64,000 bases of DNA from Emydura subglobosa (lineage: Eukaryota; Chordata; Testudines; Chelidae): contig ML679960.1 of the NCBI GenBank assembly GCA_007922225.1, positions 2,308,032 to 2,372,031 of the forward strand, given 5' to 3'. Under the pieces are notes generated by a model, which had not been told where the DNA came from, did not search any database, and worked only from the letters and a program-made list of their open reading frames with translations. This document shows, one piece after another, positions 35,976-45,876 of the stretch (its first letter is position 1; the number at the start of each line of letters is the position of its first letter). A program made the position numbers and the translations under genes.

Positions 35976-36534
35976 CCATCAGAGGAGTGAAGTTCTAGAA
36001 TAGCTTTCCAATGGAAGGAGTGGGGGCAAAAAACCTAGCTGGTTTTAAAACTGAGCTTGATAAATTTATGGTGGGGATGGTATGATGGGACAGCCTAATT
36101 TGGCAATTAACTGATCTTTGACGACTAATGCTAAATATGCCAATAGCCTGTGATGAGATGTTTGATGGGGTGGGTTCTGAGTTACTACAGAGAATTCTTT
36201 CTTGGGTGTCTGGCTGGTGAGTCTTGCCCACATGCTCCGGGTTTAGCTGATCGCCATATTTGGGGGGGTCAGGAAGGAATTTTCCCCCAGGGCAGATTGG
36301 TCCTGGGTTTTTTTTGCCTTCCTCTGTAGCATGGGGGACAGGCATTTGCTGGTGGATTCTCTGTACCTTGAAGTCTTTAAATCACATTTTGAGGACTTCA
36401 ATAACTCAGTTATAGGTTAGGGGCCTATTACAGGAATGGGTGGGTGAGGTTCTGTGGCCAACGTTGTGCAGGAGGTCAGACTAGATTATCATATTGGTAC
36501 CTTCTGACCTTAAAGTCTGAGTCTATGGGGATAG

Positions 36535-36965
36535 TTAAAATCCCCATATTATGGGGCTTTCTGTTTTTGTGGCCTTTCCAATCACCCTGAGCATTTCACA
36601 GTCACCATCACCATCCTGAGCAGGTGGTCAATATTATATTTCTACTGCTGTACTCTTATTGTTCAAGCATGGAATATCTAGTCAGAGATTCTCCAGTTGT
36701 GTTTGATTCTTTTCAGGTTTTTAACCATATTTGACGCTGTTCTTTCTGTCATATATTGTGCCACTTTCACACCAACACAACCTACTTTGTCATTCCAATG
36801 TATTTTGTAACCTGTACTGTGTCCCATTGATTTATCATCATTCCACCAAGTTTCTGTGATGCCTATTATCATCAAAATCTTTTGTTATTACCAGGCACTC
36901 GAGTTCACCCATTTTAACAGTTAGACTTCTAGAATTTGTATTTATAAAATTTGCACTTACAAAAT
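36535..36965 (-). mobile_element. CR1-like LINE endonuclease fragment, minus strand
   Basis: The minus strand at 36678-36875 reads IIGITETWWNDDKS, then GYKIHWNDKVGCVGVKVAQY. This is the ITETWW endonuclease motif region of a CR1-type ORF2. It lies directly after the 3' end of the plus-strand CR1 and belongs to a different copy. Confidence 0.75.
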
Positions 36966-37617
36966 TTGTCAACAACTGGGGTCAGTATTTCTCATTACAC
37001 CCATAACACCCAGCTGTAGTCACTAATTAAGCTGGAGTCACTAATTAACCCAAATGTTGCCAACTCATCAAGGCTAGAGATAGTTGCTAAATGATGGGCC
37101 AAATTTGTCTCAGAGGGCTAGCCAGCCCATGACATGTACCTTATTGGTCCCTATGGTCTGACTGCATATTCCAGTGGGGTTTTTGGTAGCCATGATGCCA
37201 TAAAATGATACATTCCTGGATGTCAGAGCTGCTTGAACTAAATTTTACTACCACCCATTGTTTACATGTTGCCTCTTTCATTTTCTTTTTGTGGCATGCA
37301 GCATCTCACCTTGCAATTCTCATTTTATTCAAAGATTTTAAAAGTTTCCTTATATATAGCAGTCTTTCTTAAATGTTTTGAAGAGGAGTGACAGCAGCCT
37401 TCCTGCTAAGCAATGAAGTTAGTGCTGGGAGAACACTGAGCAGCCGAGGTACTTCTGTGAAACAATTCCATGGGAGAACGTCAGGGGGGTTATTTTTGTG
37501 GTCGTGTCTATTGGGTGGTGTCTATCTGCTCCAAACACAACTGAAGGTTTGGGAAGGATCCAATTCTGGAATCCATGAAGTTCCAAGGAAAAGCTCAGGG
37601 CAGCAAAGGAAGCAGAT

Positions 37618-37720
37618 AAGAGTATTTATTTATTTGTATTGCAGTTGTACCTAGCAGCTCCAGTCACAGGCTACGCACTGAACAAACACAACAAAAAGAT
37701 GGGCATAGGTTCCCAAAAAC
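37618..37720 (+). mobile_element. SINE-like fragment
   Basis: TATTTATTTATTTGTATTGC followed by AGTTGTACCTAGCAGCTCC resembles the 3' part of a widespread reptilian SINE. A similar piece occurs at 59785-59830 (CTGTATTACACTGTCTCCTA). Confidence 0.4.
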
Positions 37721-37778
37721 CTCTGACTGCCAGATGCTGGATGGCAGGGGATGGGTCACTAGTGTGGAATCACAAAAA

Positions 37779-37868
37779 ATTCAGACAGGATGCCTTAGAT
37801 TGAAACTGTGATAGAAATGCTAAATTCAGGCAGGATGTCTTAGAACTACAATAGAAACGCAAAATTGT
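37779..37868 (+). repeat. Tandem direct repeats in the solo LTR U3
   Basis: Two copies of a unit starting TTCAGACAGGATG and TTCAGGCAGGATG lie 45 bp apart. Each continues into a related stretch (ATAGAAATGC, ATAGAAACGC). Duplicated U3 units are often enhancer repeats in gammaretrovirus-like LTRs; function here is inferred. Confidence 0.6.
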
Positions 37869-38104
37869 TGGTCTATGTTGCAAGGCATTAACTACCTTTG
37901 TAACAGCACCCAGCCATACCCTGTCAGATAGATAAGTGACTATATGTGACCTGGGACTCACTGGCACCAAAAGAAATCACCGGGACATGCTGGCACCGTG
38001 AGACCCCCACTGTGTGTTATAAGCACCCTATGTGCGGTAAATGACCTGTTAAGTATCAGAAACGCCACTATACGATCTGTATGTAAAAAAGGAATCTTAA
38101 AAAC

Positions 38105-38114
38105 CTATATAAGC
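38105..38114 (+). promoter_or_regulatory. TATA box of the solo LTR
   Basis: The string CTATATAAGC lies about 100 bp before an ATTAAA (38211). This is the usual layout of U3 promoter and R-region polyadenylation signal in a retroviral LTR. It points toward SMS. Confidence 0.6.
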
Positions 38115-38292
38115 CCCTGTATTTTGTACCAAGGCGAAGTTCCAGAGATCAGCACGGGGACGTGCTGTCTGGGCTCCCCTATAGCTATAGCTGTCTGTGC
38201 GTATGTCACAATTAAAGTTCTGCTCCATCCAACCCTAAAAGAGAAGCTGTGTGAGCTCTTCCACCACACTAGACAACTGCCCTGTTCCATTC

Positions 38293-38380
38293 ATTCCCTC
38301 TGAAGCATCTGGCACTGGCCACAGGATGATCCTGGGCTAGATGGACTGCTGGTCTGACCCCCCTACCGCCCTTCAGATGA
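38293..38380 (+). mobile_element. CR1 LINE 3'-end fragment next to the SMS promoter
   Basis: The text GAAGCATCTGGCACTGGCC, then GGGCTAGATGGACTGCTGG and TCTGACCC, is the characteristic 3' untranslated end of CR1 LINEs. It is a short, 5'-truncated copy in plus orientation, squeezed between the solo LTR and the CpG island. Confidence 0.7.
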
Positions 38381-38841
38381 TCCCTGCTCCCATGGGCCTA
38401 TAAGTGAAGGAACCAAACAGCCTGCGCTCTCCTGAAGGCTGAGGCAGAGGGGCTACTGCCTGGGCTGGGGGGCGCAGCAGGGCCGCCCCCGCTTTGTTTG
38501 CTCTTTAATTATTACCCAGTGTCTCCACTGACGCTTGGGTAGCAATGAAGGGGGCTACCGAGCCCTGCCTCCTCGCCGCGCCTCTCCCCCCCGCATTTGG
38601 CCTCTGCAGCTCAGCCTCATCACCGCGGCTGCGCTGCTCCCAGGCGCGGCCTGGGCGGCGCGTCCCTCCCACACACCCAGCGCCCGGGCTCCCGCCGCAG
38701 CAGCCCGGCGGCGCACACACACACACACACACGCGGCGCCGCAGCAGCAGCAGCGCGCTATACGGCCCCGCACGCACCCAGGCTCCGTCCGCGCCACTGG
38801 CACTCGCAGCGCAGCAGCAGCGGCCGCCGCCGCCACCAGGC

Positions 38842-38913
38842 ATGGCACAGGGCTCCGCCTCGCCATGGCAGCAGCGCGACACAGCACCCTGGACTTCCTG
38901 CTCGGCGCCCCAG
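38842..38913 (+). promoter_or_regulatory. Out-of-frame upstream ATG overlapping the SMS start
   Basis: An ATG at 38842 lies 23 bases before the SMS start in a different frame. It also has G at -3 and G at +4. Its frame stays open to the end of exon 1, so it would overlap the SMS coding start. The same frame is open back to an ATG at 38545. If the transcript includes these ATGs they could lower SMS translation; that is inference. Confidence 0.5.
38865..38913 (+). CDS. SMS: Spermine synthase, first coding exon (partial gene)
   Basis: This exon encodes the first 16 residues plus one base of codon 17 of spermine synthase, the cytosolic aminopropyltransferase that converts spermidine to spermine using decarboxylated S-adenosylmethionine. 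The peptide reads MAAARHSTLDFLLGAP. It matches the N-terminus of vertebrate SMS as I recall it, with human having DFMLGAK at the end. The exon stops at a perfect CAG/GTGAGC donor after 49 nt, the same length and phase (phase 1) as I recall for human SMS exon 1. The start has a good context (G at -3, G at +4) and is the first ATG in this frame. It lies inside a CpG island, as expected for a housekeeping promoter. Catalytic domains are encoded by later exons outside the window. I read from 38914 to 64000 for exon 2 and did not find it, so intron 1 appears to exceed 25 kb. Confidence 0.9.
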
Positions 38914-39069
38914 GTGAGCGCCCCGGGCTGGGCCGGCCCCGCCGCCGCGCTCCCCGCTTGCTAGCGGGGGAAAGGGGGGAGCAGCAGCGCGAACCGGCCC
39001 CGGCCCGCTCCTCGCTGCAGGCCCGTCCTGCGGCTCCAGCCGCCGCCACGCGCTGGTCTGCCCATGAGC

Positions 39070-39560
39070 GGCGGCCCCTTGCGCTCCCTCCTTTCCAGGC
39101 ACGCAGTGGTATCCCGGCCCCCCCTCCTTCCAGGCAGGCATGCAGCTGATTTCGCCCCGGTGCCCCCCACCCTGCGCCCCACTCCTTGCAGCCATGCGGC
39201 TGCCCTCCCGGCGTGTAGGTTCCCCCTTCCTCCCCCCCCAGCTCTGAGCTCCCTTTCCCTCTCCCAGCCTGCAAGTCCCCTGTGTCCCCCCCCCCGCGTT
39301 TTGTGGGGCCCCCCCATGGCAACCCCCTTCCCCCAGGCATGCAGCTCTCCTTGCCCCTTTATGTATGCAGCTGTCCTCTCCATTCAGGAATGTAGGTCCC
39401 CCGCCCCGCTGTGCCTTCTCTCCCCGGGCAAGCCGCGCTCCCCCGCCTCTCCCCAGGCATGCATATGTCTGCTCCGTGCGCGCAGCTCCCCTCGTGTCTC
39501 GGCGCCATGCGACCCCTTTCCCGTCCCTCTCTGCATGCACCATTCATCTCCCCGGCCCGA
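39070..39560 (+). repeat. Degenerate GC-rich iterated motif in SMS intron 1
   Basis: A motif resembling CAGGCATGCAGCT followed by a C/T-rich spacer recurs irregularly: near 39130, 39190, 39338, 39362, 39455 and 39530. Spacing is roughly 25-140 bp. It looks like a decayed minisatellite inside the CpG island, just after exon 1. It explains the long open frames on both strands here. Confidence 0.5.
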
Positions 39561-40545
39561 AAACAAAAATGCAAAGTCCGCTCGGCATCGGCGGACAGCC
39601 TAGCAACGCACCTCGCTCTGCTTTGCTTGCTGAGCGCGTTAATGCAAATTAATGGCTTGTCCCTGAAAAGTGTTTGTGTGTCTGGAGGAGGGATGTTGTT
39701 GCTATTATTAAGCATTTCTTTGACGCGTGCATGACCTTTTCCTGTCCCTGGCTTGGGTGCCTTTCTCTTGGCGAGATTATTTTTATTTTTCAGTAATTAT
39801 CCTGGTGGTAGCCAAAGGACATGGGGTCTGGACATGGACACTGCTCCTTGGCCTAGTGTGGAAATAGAGGCAAAATGAAGTATTTGTGTGTGTGTATGTG
39901 GGGGGAGAGAATACAACAATATGATTTGGAGAAACGAAACAAGGAAGTTCCCGGATTTTCAGAGATCTGGTTTAGAGATGTGCCTTGTCCTTGCAAATGA
40001 GGGTGGTAGCTAAGGAAAAGACCGAAGCTTTTTGTTTTTAATTGTTTATCCCTTTAGTACTGTGCTATAGGCAAGGAGTTGATGATGGGGGTGTACACAT
40101 GTCTTACACACTGCTTTGGCATGAAGACTTAACACATGTACTTTAAAAATTGGAGATTTTTGTTGAAAACCTATTCTGAGGTTGCCTTGGGAAGGAGAAA
40201 TTACTGTAAAATGGGATGTCCTGAAAATCTGCTCCTAGCATTTTTGACTTGTCAACTAAATGCTAAAAGTAGTAGTTTCCTCTGATTTAAAATGGAGTAT
40301 CAGGAAGTGACCAAATGTGACCTGTAACATTTCATTATGTAGTCTGACTTGTAAATGAAATACTAAAAGTAGAATTTTCCTCTTATTTAAAATGGGGTAT
40401 CAGGAAGTGACCTGCTGACTTTTTCTGGGTCAACACAAAGTAGAGGGGGACACATCCAACATGATATATTGTCATTTTATATGCTACTCCTGAATTTCTT
40501 ACCGGATGATGATAATGTACAGAATTCCAGACAGTAATTAGTAAT

Positions 40546-41010
40546 GCCCTATCAAATTCATGGTCCATTTTAGTAAATTTCATGGTCAGAGCATTTTAAA
40601 AATCTTAAATGTCACGGGTTTCAGATATTTAAATCTTAAATTTCACAGTTTGTAACACAGCCTGAATATGTATTTACAATGGAAAAATATAAACATGTAA
40701 AGCTCATGACAAGCCCTCCTCCCAATACCATGCCACCTTTACTTAAGTGCTGCTGCTGGTGGCAGCGCTGCCTTCAGATCTGGGTGAGCCAGCAGCCGCT
40801 GCTGTCCTGCTGCCGGGCTCATAAGGCAGTGCAGAAGTAAGGATGGCAATACAGCGACCCCTGCAATAGCCTTGCGACCCTTACTCCCCTTCTTGGGTTG
40901 GCAACCCAGAGGCTGCTATAGGGTAGAAGTACACAAAAGACCACATTTCTTGCTGAAGACCAGATTTCACAGTCCGATGCATTTTTCACAGCTGTGAATT
41001 TGGTAGGGGC
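40546..41010. mobile_element. hAT-like MITE with 8-bp target duplication
   Basis: The left end GCCCTATCAAATTCATGGTC and the right end GTGAATTTGGTAGGGGC are inverted repeats. They are flanked by TTAGTAAT (40538-40545) and CTAGTAAT (41011-41018), 7 of 8 identical. The interior is non-coding. Confidence 0.75.
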
Positions 41011-42519
41011 CTAGTAATTAGTGATAAAAGTGAGCTGGGGATCAGATTTAACTACTGACTACTGCACTGGACTGGTCATATGGAGGTGGGGAGGCAGGTT
41101 GAAGCCAAAGCTCAGTAAAAGTACTTTATTAACTTTATTTGGTAAATGAGGTGGGTGATACACTTAACTTTTGGAGAGCGCGGTAGTAAACTTTGCCAAT
41201 CAAAGTCTGTAGAGTAAAATTGATAAACAGAAGGTAAGGAGATAAGTAAACACTTGATTAATTTGTTAATTATTAATTACTCTGACAATACTTATTTTTT
41301 AAAAAATGGTTTTACTTGTTGTTGAATGCCCCCTTTTTCCAGGCTGTTTGGGTTGGGGACAAGCATTCCTCCTTGTTAAACCAATCCTTTTTAGGAATTC
41401 TGTTCAGTGAAGATATCATAGATTCCAAAAGCTTCATTGCAATCCAGAATATTTTTGACATTGCAAAATGATGTTTTTGCTGGTTCACTGAAAAATACCA
41501 AAAAGATATCACAGAAGAGAAAATAATTGTAGAAGATTGTGTAGTTACACATATATTCTGTCCTTAGTACCTCCCCATCCCACCTTAGTTAATGAGGGCA
41601 GTGTTTTCAGATGTTAGTTACATCTGCCTTCTTGTGGCTTTAAAATCCTACTTTCCTATTGTTTTACAGCTCTTTTCTCTCTCTAGTTAGTATATGTGAA
41701 GGACTTACCTTAACGAAAGGGGAAGCTGACTAAAGAGGGAAGTATTATCCAATACATAAATGAAAGAGGAAAACCACTTTTTCCTTTGTTACTACTCTTG
41801 GGTGTTACCTGTAACAAGAGCAGGTGAATAGTCTTTTTTTCCCAAGGAGATAGTGTCCTCAACTCAAATTGTGGGGTTTTTATATTTGAATTTCACTCCT
41901 AATATAGTTGTGGCCCAAAACAAAATATTGGTATGATTAATGAATTGTTTGAGTACATATAATCTATACATATAAGTTTTGGATATACAAGCTGAATCAA
42001 AAGACATTAACTAGCTTGGTTTTGAATCCTATAAGGACAATACAGTTTTTGAACCGGGGGGGGGGAAAAAACCAGCTACAGCCAACAGTGTTGTACAATG
42101 TGATGGTAAAAAGTGCTCTGGGAATGTCATGAGACTACTAACAAACTATTGATGTGCCTTTGAACTGTATTTGTTTGTTAGAGTAATGTACATTATCTGC
42201 ATGTCTTAGATTTCTCTGCTATAGGACAGCAAAAGGAGAGTCTTGTTTTTAGTATATAACTTTTGAAGCGTCTCCTATACCCAAATATATAATTCCAGGC
42301 TATTGAATGAGATCATGATTTTAAAAAACGTTCAGGAGTATTCAGTCTTTAAAATCTTATGTGTCTGTGAATGGATAGTTTATGTAAAAGCAGGAAGACT
42401 TCAGTCAGCCTGATACCTAGTTACATTTAGTACTAGCAGTAGCTGAAATCTACATAGACAATATAAAGCAGATGATTAAGAGGTATATTTAGGTTCCTTT
42501 CCTCTGGATACAAGCTAGA

Positions 42520-43130
42520 TTGGACTTTTTATGTAGTAGCCTAAGAGGAATTTAGGCATTGCAGCACCTACTAGAATCCCCAAGCCTGAGCTAGGCACAC
42601 AGGCTCCCTATGCAATGCATGGGGAGAGAGCGCCTAAGAAAGGGCTTAACAAAAACCAACATGCTCAGTGGGGAGCCATCTGAACTCAGCATTTCCTATT
42701 GGCTAGGAGAGAAGTATTGTGTAAAATCCTCCCCTCAAAGTGAGTTAGGTACCTAACTCCATGCCAGTGGGAGACATCTTCTGCCTCTCAGGGTTCACCG
42801 CTGTGACTCCTCTCCTAGAGTTAGGTGCCTAAACTGGGTCAGCCCTTTCTGTTTGGTGGTGTCAGGACTTAGGCGGCTGTGCATGTGCCCAGCTGCTGAA
42901 ATGTAGGTGTCTCTGGGACTCTTAGCTATGGAAACTTCAGTGCCTAAAGTCCCTGAGTGCCTACAGTTTTAAGCAGTAGCCGAGAGGAGTTTTGTGAATG
43001 CCAGTGGTAGCTAAATGTTCGACTTTGTCACCTTTTACATACCACTGGCATTCACAAAACTAGTCTCAGCTACTGCTTAATCCTGTAGATGCCTAAATTC
43101 CCCCTTGTGAATCCCACCTTTAATATTTGG
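42520..43130 (-). mobile_element. Fold-back MITE-like repeat
   Basis: It shares end text with the element at 13870 in the opposite orientation (GCCTAAATTCCCCCTTGTGA at 43092). It contains the strong hairpin at 42969-43080 and several GAGTTAGGTGCCTAA-like pieces. Confidence 0.5.
42969..43080. repeat. Long inverted repeat (41-bp arms, 30-nt loop)
   Basis: Arm 42969-43009 pairs with 43040-43080 at about 38 of 41 positions. The shared core is TAGTTTTGTGAATGCCAGTG. It lies inside a fold-back MITE. Confidence 0.85.
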
Positions 43131-43199
43131 GAACTTAACTCCTTAAGTCACCTATGAAAATCTGAGTTTAGGCTTTTTATATAATTTAGAAAAACAGAC

Positions 43200-43285
43200 A
43201 TAGACCCTGATCCTGTAAGCATATGCATAACTTGACACACTGTGATTAAGCACATGCATAGATCTTCATAGGACTGGGTTCATAG
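43200..43285. repeat. Weak palindromic MITE fragment
   Basis: GATCCTGTAAGCATATGCAT and GATTAAGCACATGCATAG are partial inverted copies, like a known class of palindromic turtle repeats. Confidence 0.35.
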
Positions 43286-44584
43286 AGACTTAACCATTAT
43301 ACAGTACTAGCTACCTGTTGGACCAGCAGTTAATAAACTCTCTGTTGAACACTTGCATTTATTTGGCAGACCAGTGCACTTCCTCCACCTAACTTCCCCT
43401 GTATCTCATGGCATTGCAAAAGACAAAGCTGATCTCCATCTTTTCCATCTTTAAAATGAAATTGGAGGGAATATGATTATATAATGTTTAAAGCTCTTAA
43501 GTGGGAGAAGAGGAATGGATTGTTCAGTTGAAATTCCTGTCAAGCGCTGTAGTGAAAGTCTCCATCCTTCTCCCATCAGCTTATGGGAGACATAACAATT
43601 AGCTAGTCCTCCAGGGCCTCATCTAGCAAAAACAAGGAATTTAAGGTTGTATGGTTCTAGTTTCCTGTATAATATATGTCTGGTAAGTCCTGCATCAGAA
43701 AGATATCCAGACTTCCAAGTAACAGAGAACGTATCACATCCCATTATAAAGGGATGGCAGAGCCACACTGTGCTTTAGAGCTTTGGCGGAGAACTGGGTG
43801 TAGGTCAGGTTAATGAATACAAGAATCATGAAGCTAAATATGGTATAATTTGAAGCTTGTTAGGTTGAGGGCCAGATGCAGGTGTAAGAATTACTACCCT
43901 ACCATTTGCTTATTAAGACTTTTCCAGAAATTGAAGGTGACCTTCAAATGGGGGAGTCTAATTTATTTTCCATTGTATGATGTATAATGAAGTCTTGAAA
44001 GGTTTTATTTGTCTGGCCATCTTCCTGCATGTTTTTACATTAGGAATTAGGTCTCTGGGCTTCTAGAAAACACATAGGATTATAAAGATTCCATGTAAGT
44101 GAAACTCGGTTGAAAGGGGAAGTGACTTTTATTGAGACTATTTGTTTTTTGATTTTTTTCTAACTACTACTTGTTTCAGATATACTAAAACGAATAACAA
44201 AATAATTGTTGCACATTCAATACTGCACCCTTTCAATGTAATGCTTAAGTAAGATCAGAACATGCATTTGAATCCATCAGCAAAATCAGATATGACAATC
44301 CTGATATTTCTTGGGTAAAAGAAAAGGAGGAAATAAAACACGGGGGATGGAGAAGGACAAAACCATGCAAAAGGTACAAATCCAATCATCACATCATTTG
44401 CAGGTCACCTTTCAGCTACTATATGAATCCAAGATGTTGCCCTTTGGATATGAACAGTGCATTAGGAGATAGGATTTCATTCCTTTCTCCTGATAAAAGG
44501 CATGAAAGTAGAAATTCATTATGATTTCTCGACAGTACTGAATGTACTGAATTATCTAACAGCTTTAGTGACCTCTTACAGGCA

Positions 44585-44880
44585 GACTTGGAGAGACTAG
44601 AGCCATTCCATTGGTGCTGTCAGTGCCAAATCCTGAGCATAAAGTGGTTTGACTTGCAAAATGTCACAATCTCACAAAGATCTGGCCTTCCTTCAGTCAC
44701 TTGCTATATCCAAAAGCTGTGTGAAACAAACATGCTTTTTGACCACGTTGCCAGGATGGACAAATACACCCCAGCACACTTCCTTTCAAGCTATCCATCT
44801 ACATGCAAAGGGGAGCGCTCCTTGACTTTACCTGGCGTTGCTTGTGACGCTGTCTCAGAGATCTGAGAACTTTGCTATAC
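44585..44880 (+). mobile_element. LINE ORF2 C-terminal fragment (RTE/Jockey-like)
   Basis: The 92-codon frame reads LEPFHWCCQCQILSIKWFD, SQRSGLPSV and LFDHVARMDKYTPAH. This matches the LxxFHxRCLRxIL...W and GHVxRMD motifs of LINE ORF2 C-termini. It is isolated in SMS intron 1 and is not an exon of the host gene: it has no splice signals and belongs to a repeat family. Confidence 0.65.
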
Positions 44881-45746
44881 AATGCCTGGTGCAGTGCCAT
44901 CAACCATGGTGACTCTGGCTAGTGCAGTGACCCTTAGTAGACTGTGTGTTTGATGTTGTGACCCAGTAGTTAGCTATGTTAAAGCTACAGTGCTAAAGAT
45001 AGATACAGCTTCTTCAAAGGCTCTGGATAGTGTTATACTGTGTAACTATATAATTATTAGAGGAGGTTCTTGGAATTGATTGCACAGATGGGAGGTGAAG
45101 AAAAAATGCATAAGCTTTAGAGCTGTATGTAGAATACCTCAAAAAGCAAAATTGTGGTATTCACTGACTGATGTGCAAGTTGATGTCCCTATCTTAACTA
45201 TATTTCTGGATCACACCTGATAGTTCAGACTCGTACTTCTGAATGTACAGGAAGAATTTTATAAGTAATATGGAGACTTGAGCATGGACTTTGGTATCTA
45301 AGCCCTTCAAAAACTTTTTATTTACTCCAGTGACTTATTGTACAATAAGTATAATTTTGTATGGCATAGTCTTCTGTATGACATAATTAAAAGGGAGGGG
45401 GGGGAAACGTTCATGTAGGTCATTGTGTCTTGGAAACAGTTTGATACTCTTTTTGGAATGGTTTCAAGAACTCAATTTCTTCCTAGTCTGACAAGATGTT
45501 AAGTTTCCTAGGGTGTGATCTTCATTGTGAAGTATTTTCATTTTCCTCTTGTCCATCTTTCTATTCAGCAAATCTTGGATTGTTTTCTATGTATGAATCT
45601 GTGTTTGTTGGATGCTCTTTGTGGAATTGTTTCCTGCCATTAGTCATTTAAAACAAATTGGAAGGAGGGGGGAGTGGGAAGAGGTCCTGTATTAGCTTCT
45701 GCCTCACTTGGAGGTTTTATAATTTCCTCTTCTTGTTCTTCTAAAG

Positions 45747-45758
45747 CAGTGGTCCCCA

Positions 45759-45807
<49 letters not shown>

Positions 45808-45817
45808 NNNNNNNNNN

Positions 45818-45876
<59 letters not shown>

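Larger units (their letters stand above)
21763..36530 (+). mobile_element. Near full-length CR1 LINE, split by nested insertions
   Basis: A single CR1 non-LTR retrotransposon can be followed in order on the plus strand: 5' leader (21763-21930), ORF1 (about 21930-23070), ORF2 endonuclease (23280-23504 and 24430-24790), linker (24885-25444), reverse transcriptase (34855-35610), C-terminal ORF2 (35619-35975) and 3' end (to about 36530, ending GAGTCTATGGGG). It is interrupted by a Tigger-like element (23505-24427), a hAT scrap replacing part of ORF2 (about 24801-24884) and a retrovirus-like element (25445-34854). Stops and frameshifts show it is inactive. CR1 copies are usually heavily 5'-truncated, so a copy with ORF1 and leader is uncommon. 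Confidence 0.85.
37763..38266 (+). mobile_element. Solo LTR of an endogenous retrovirus, upstream of SMS
   Basis: The 504-bp block begins TGTGGAATC and ends TTCCACCA. It is flanked by identical 6-bp repeats CACTAG (37757-37762 and 38267-38272), the signature of retroviral integration. Inside are a TATA box (TATATAAG, 38106-38113), a polyadenylation-type ATTAAA (38211-38216) and two imperfect direct repeats of about 40 bp (from 37781 and from 37826, period 45), as is common for U3 enhancers. Orientation by TATA then poly(A) signal is plus, the same as SMS. No internal viral sequence flanks it, so it is a solo LTR left by LTR-LTR recombination. Confidence 0.85.
38455..39620. promoter_or_regulatory. 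SMS: CpG island and promoter region of SMS
   Basis: The sequence changes abruptly from AT-rich to very GC-rich with dense CG dinucleotides, then returns to AT-rich near 39620. It holds GC-box-like runs around 38468-38492 (ggggcgcagc, ggccgccccc), no convincing TATA box, a short CA repeat (38714-38732) and CAG/CGG triplet runs (38741-38755, 38806-38835) ahead of the SMS start. This is typical of a TATA-less, broadly initiating vertebrate promoter. The transcription start site cannot be fixed from sequence. The long reading frames seen on both strands here are a by-product of low stop-codon frequency in GC-rich DNA. Confidence 0.8.

Noticed and set aside
1..38000. Exons of MBTPS2, the gene I would expect upstream of SMS by synteny
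   Set aside because: Reading the plus strand I found no MBTPS2-like coding sequence. The gene presumably ends before the window, but this is not shown here.
38535..39149. 204-codon open frame across the CpG island, and 261-codon frames on the opposite strand (38555-39340, 38758-39543)
   Set aside because: They cross the SMS donor site and run through a GC-rich region where stops are rare. Their composition is Ala/Pro/Arg or Gly/Arg rich with no domain. Only the 16 SMS codons are supported.
44588..44866. Possible SMS or other host exon in intron 1
   Set aside because: The sequence reads as a LINE ORF2 C-terminus (RCLRxIL-like and GHVxRMD-like motifs), does not match SMS and lacks splice sites.
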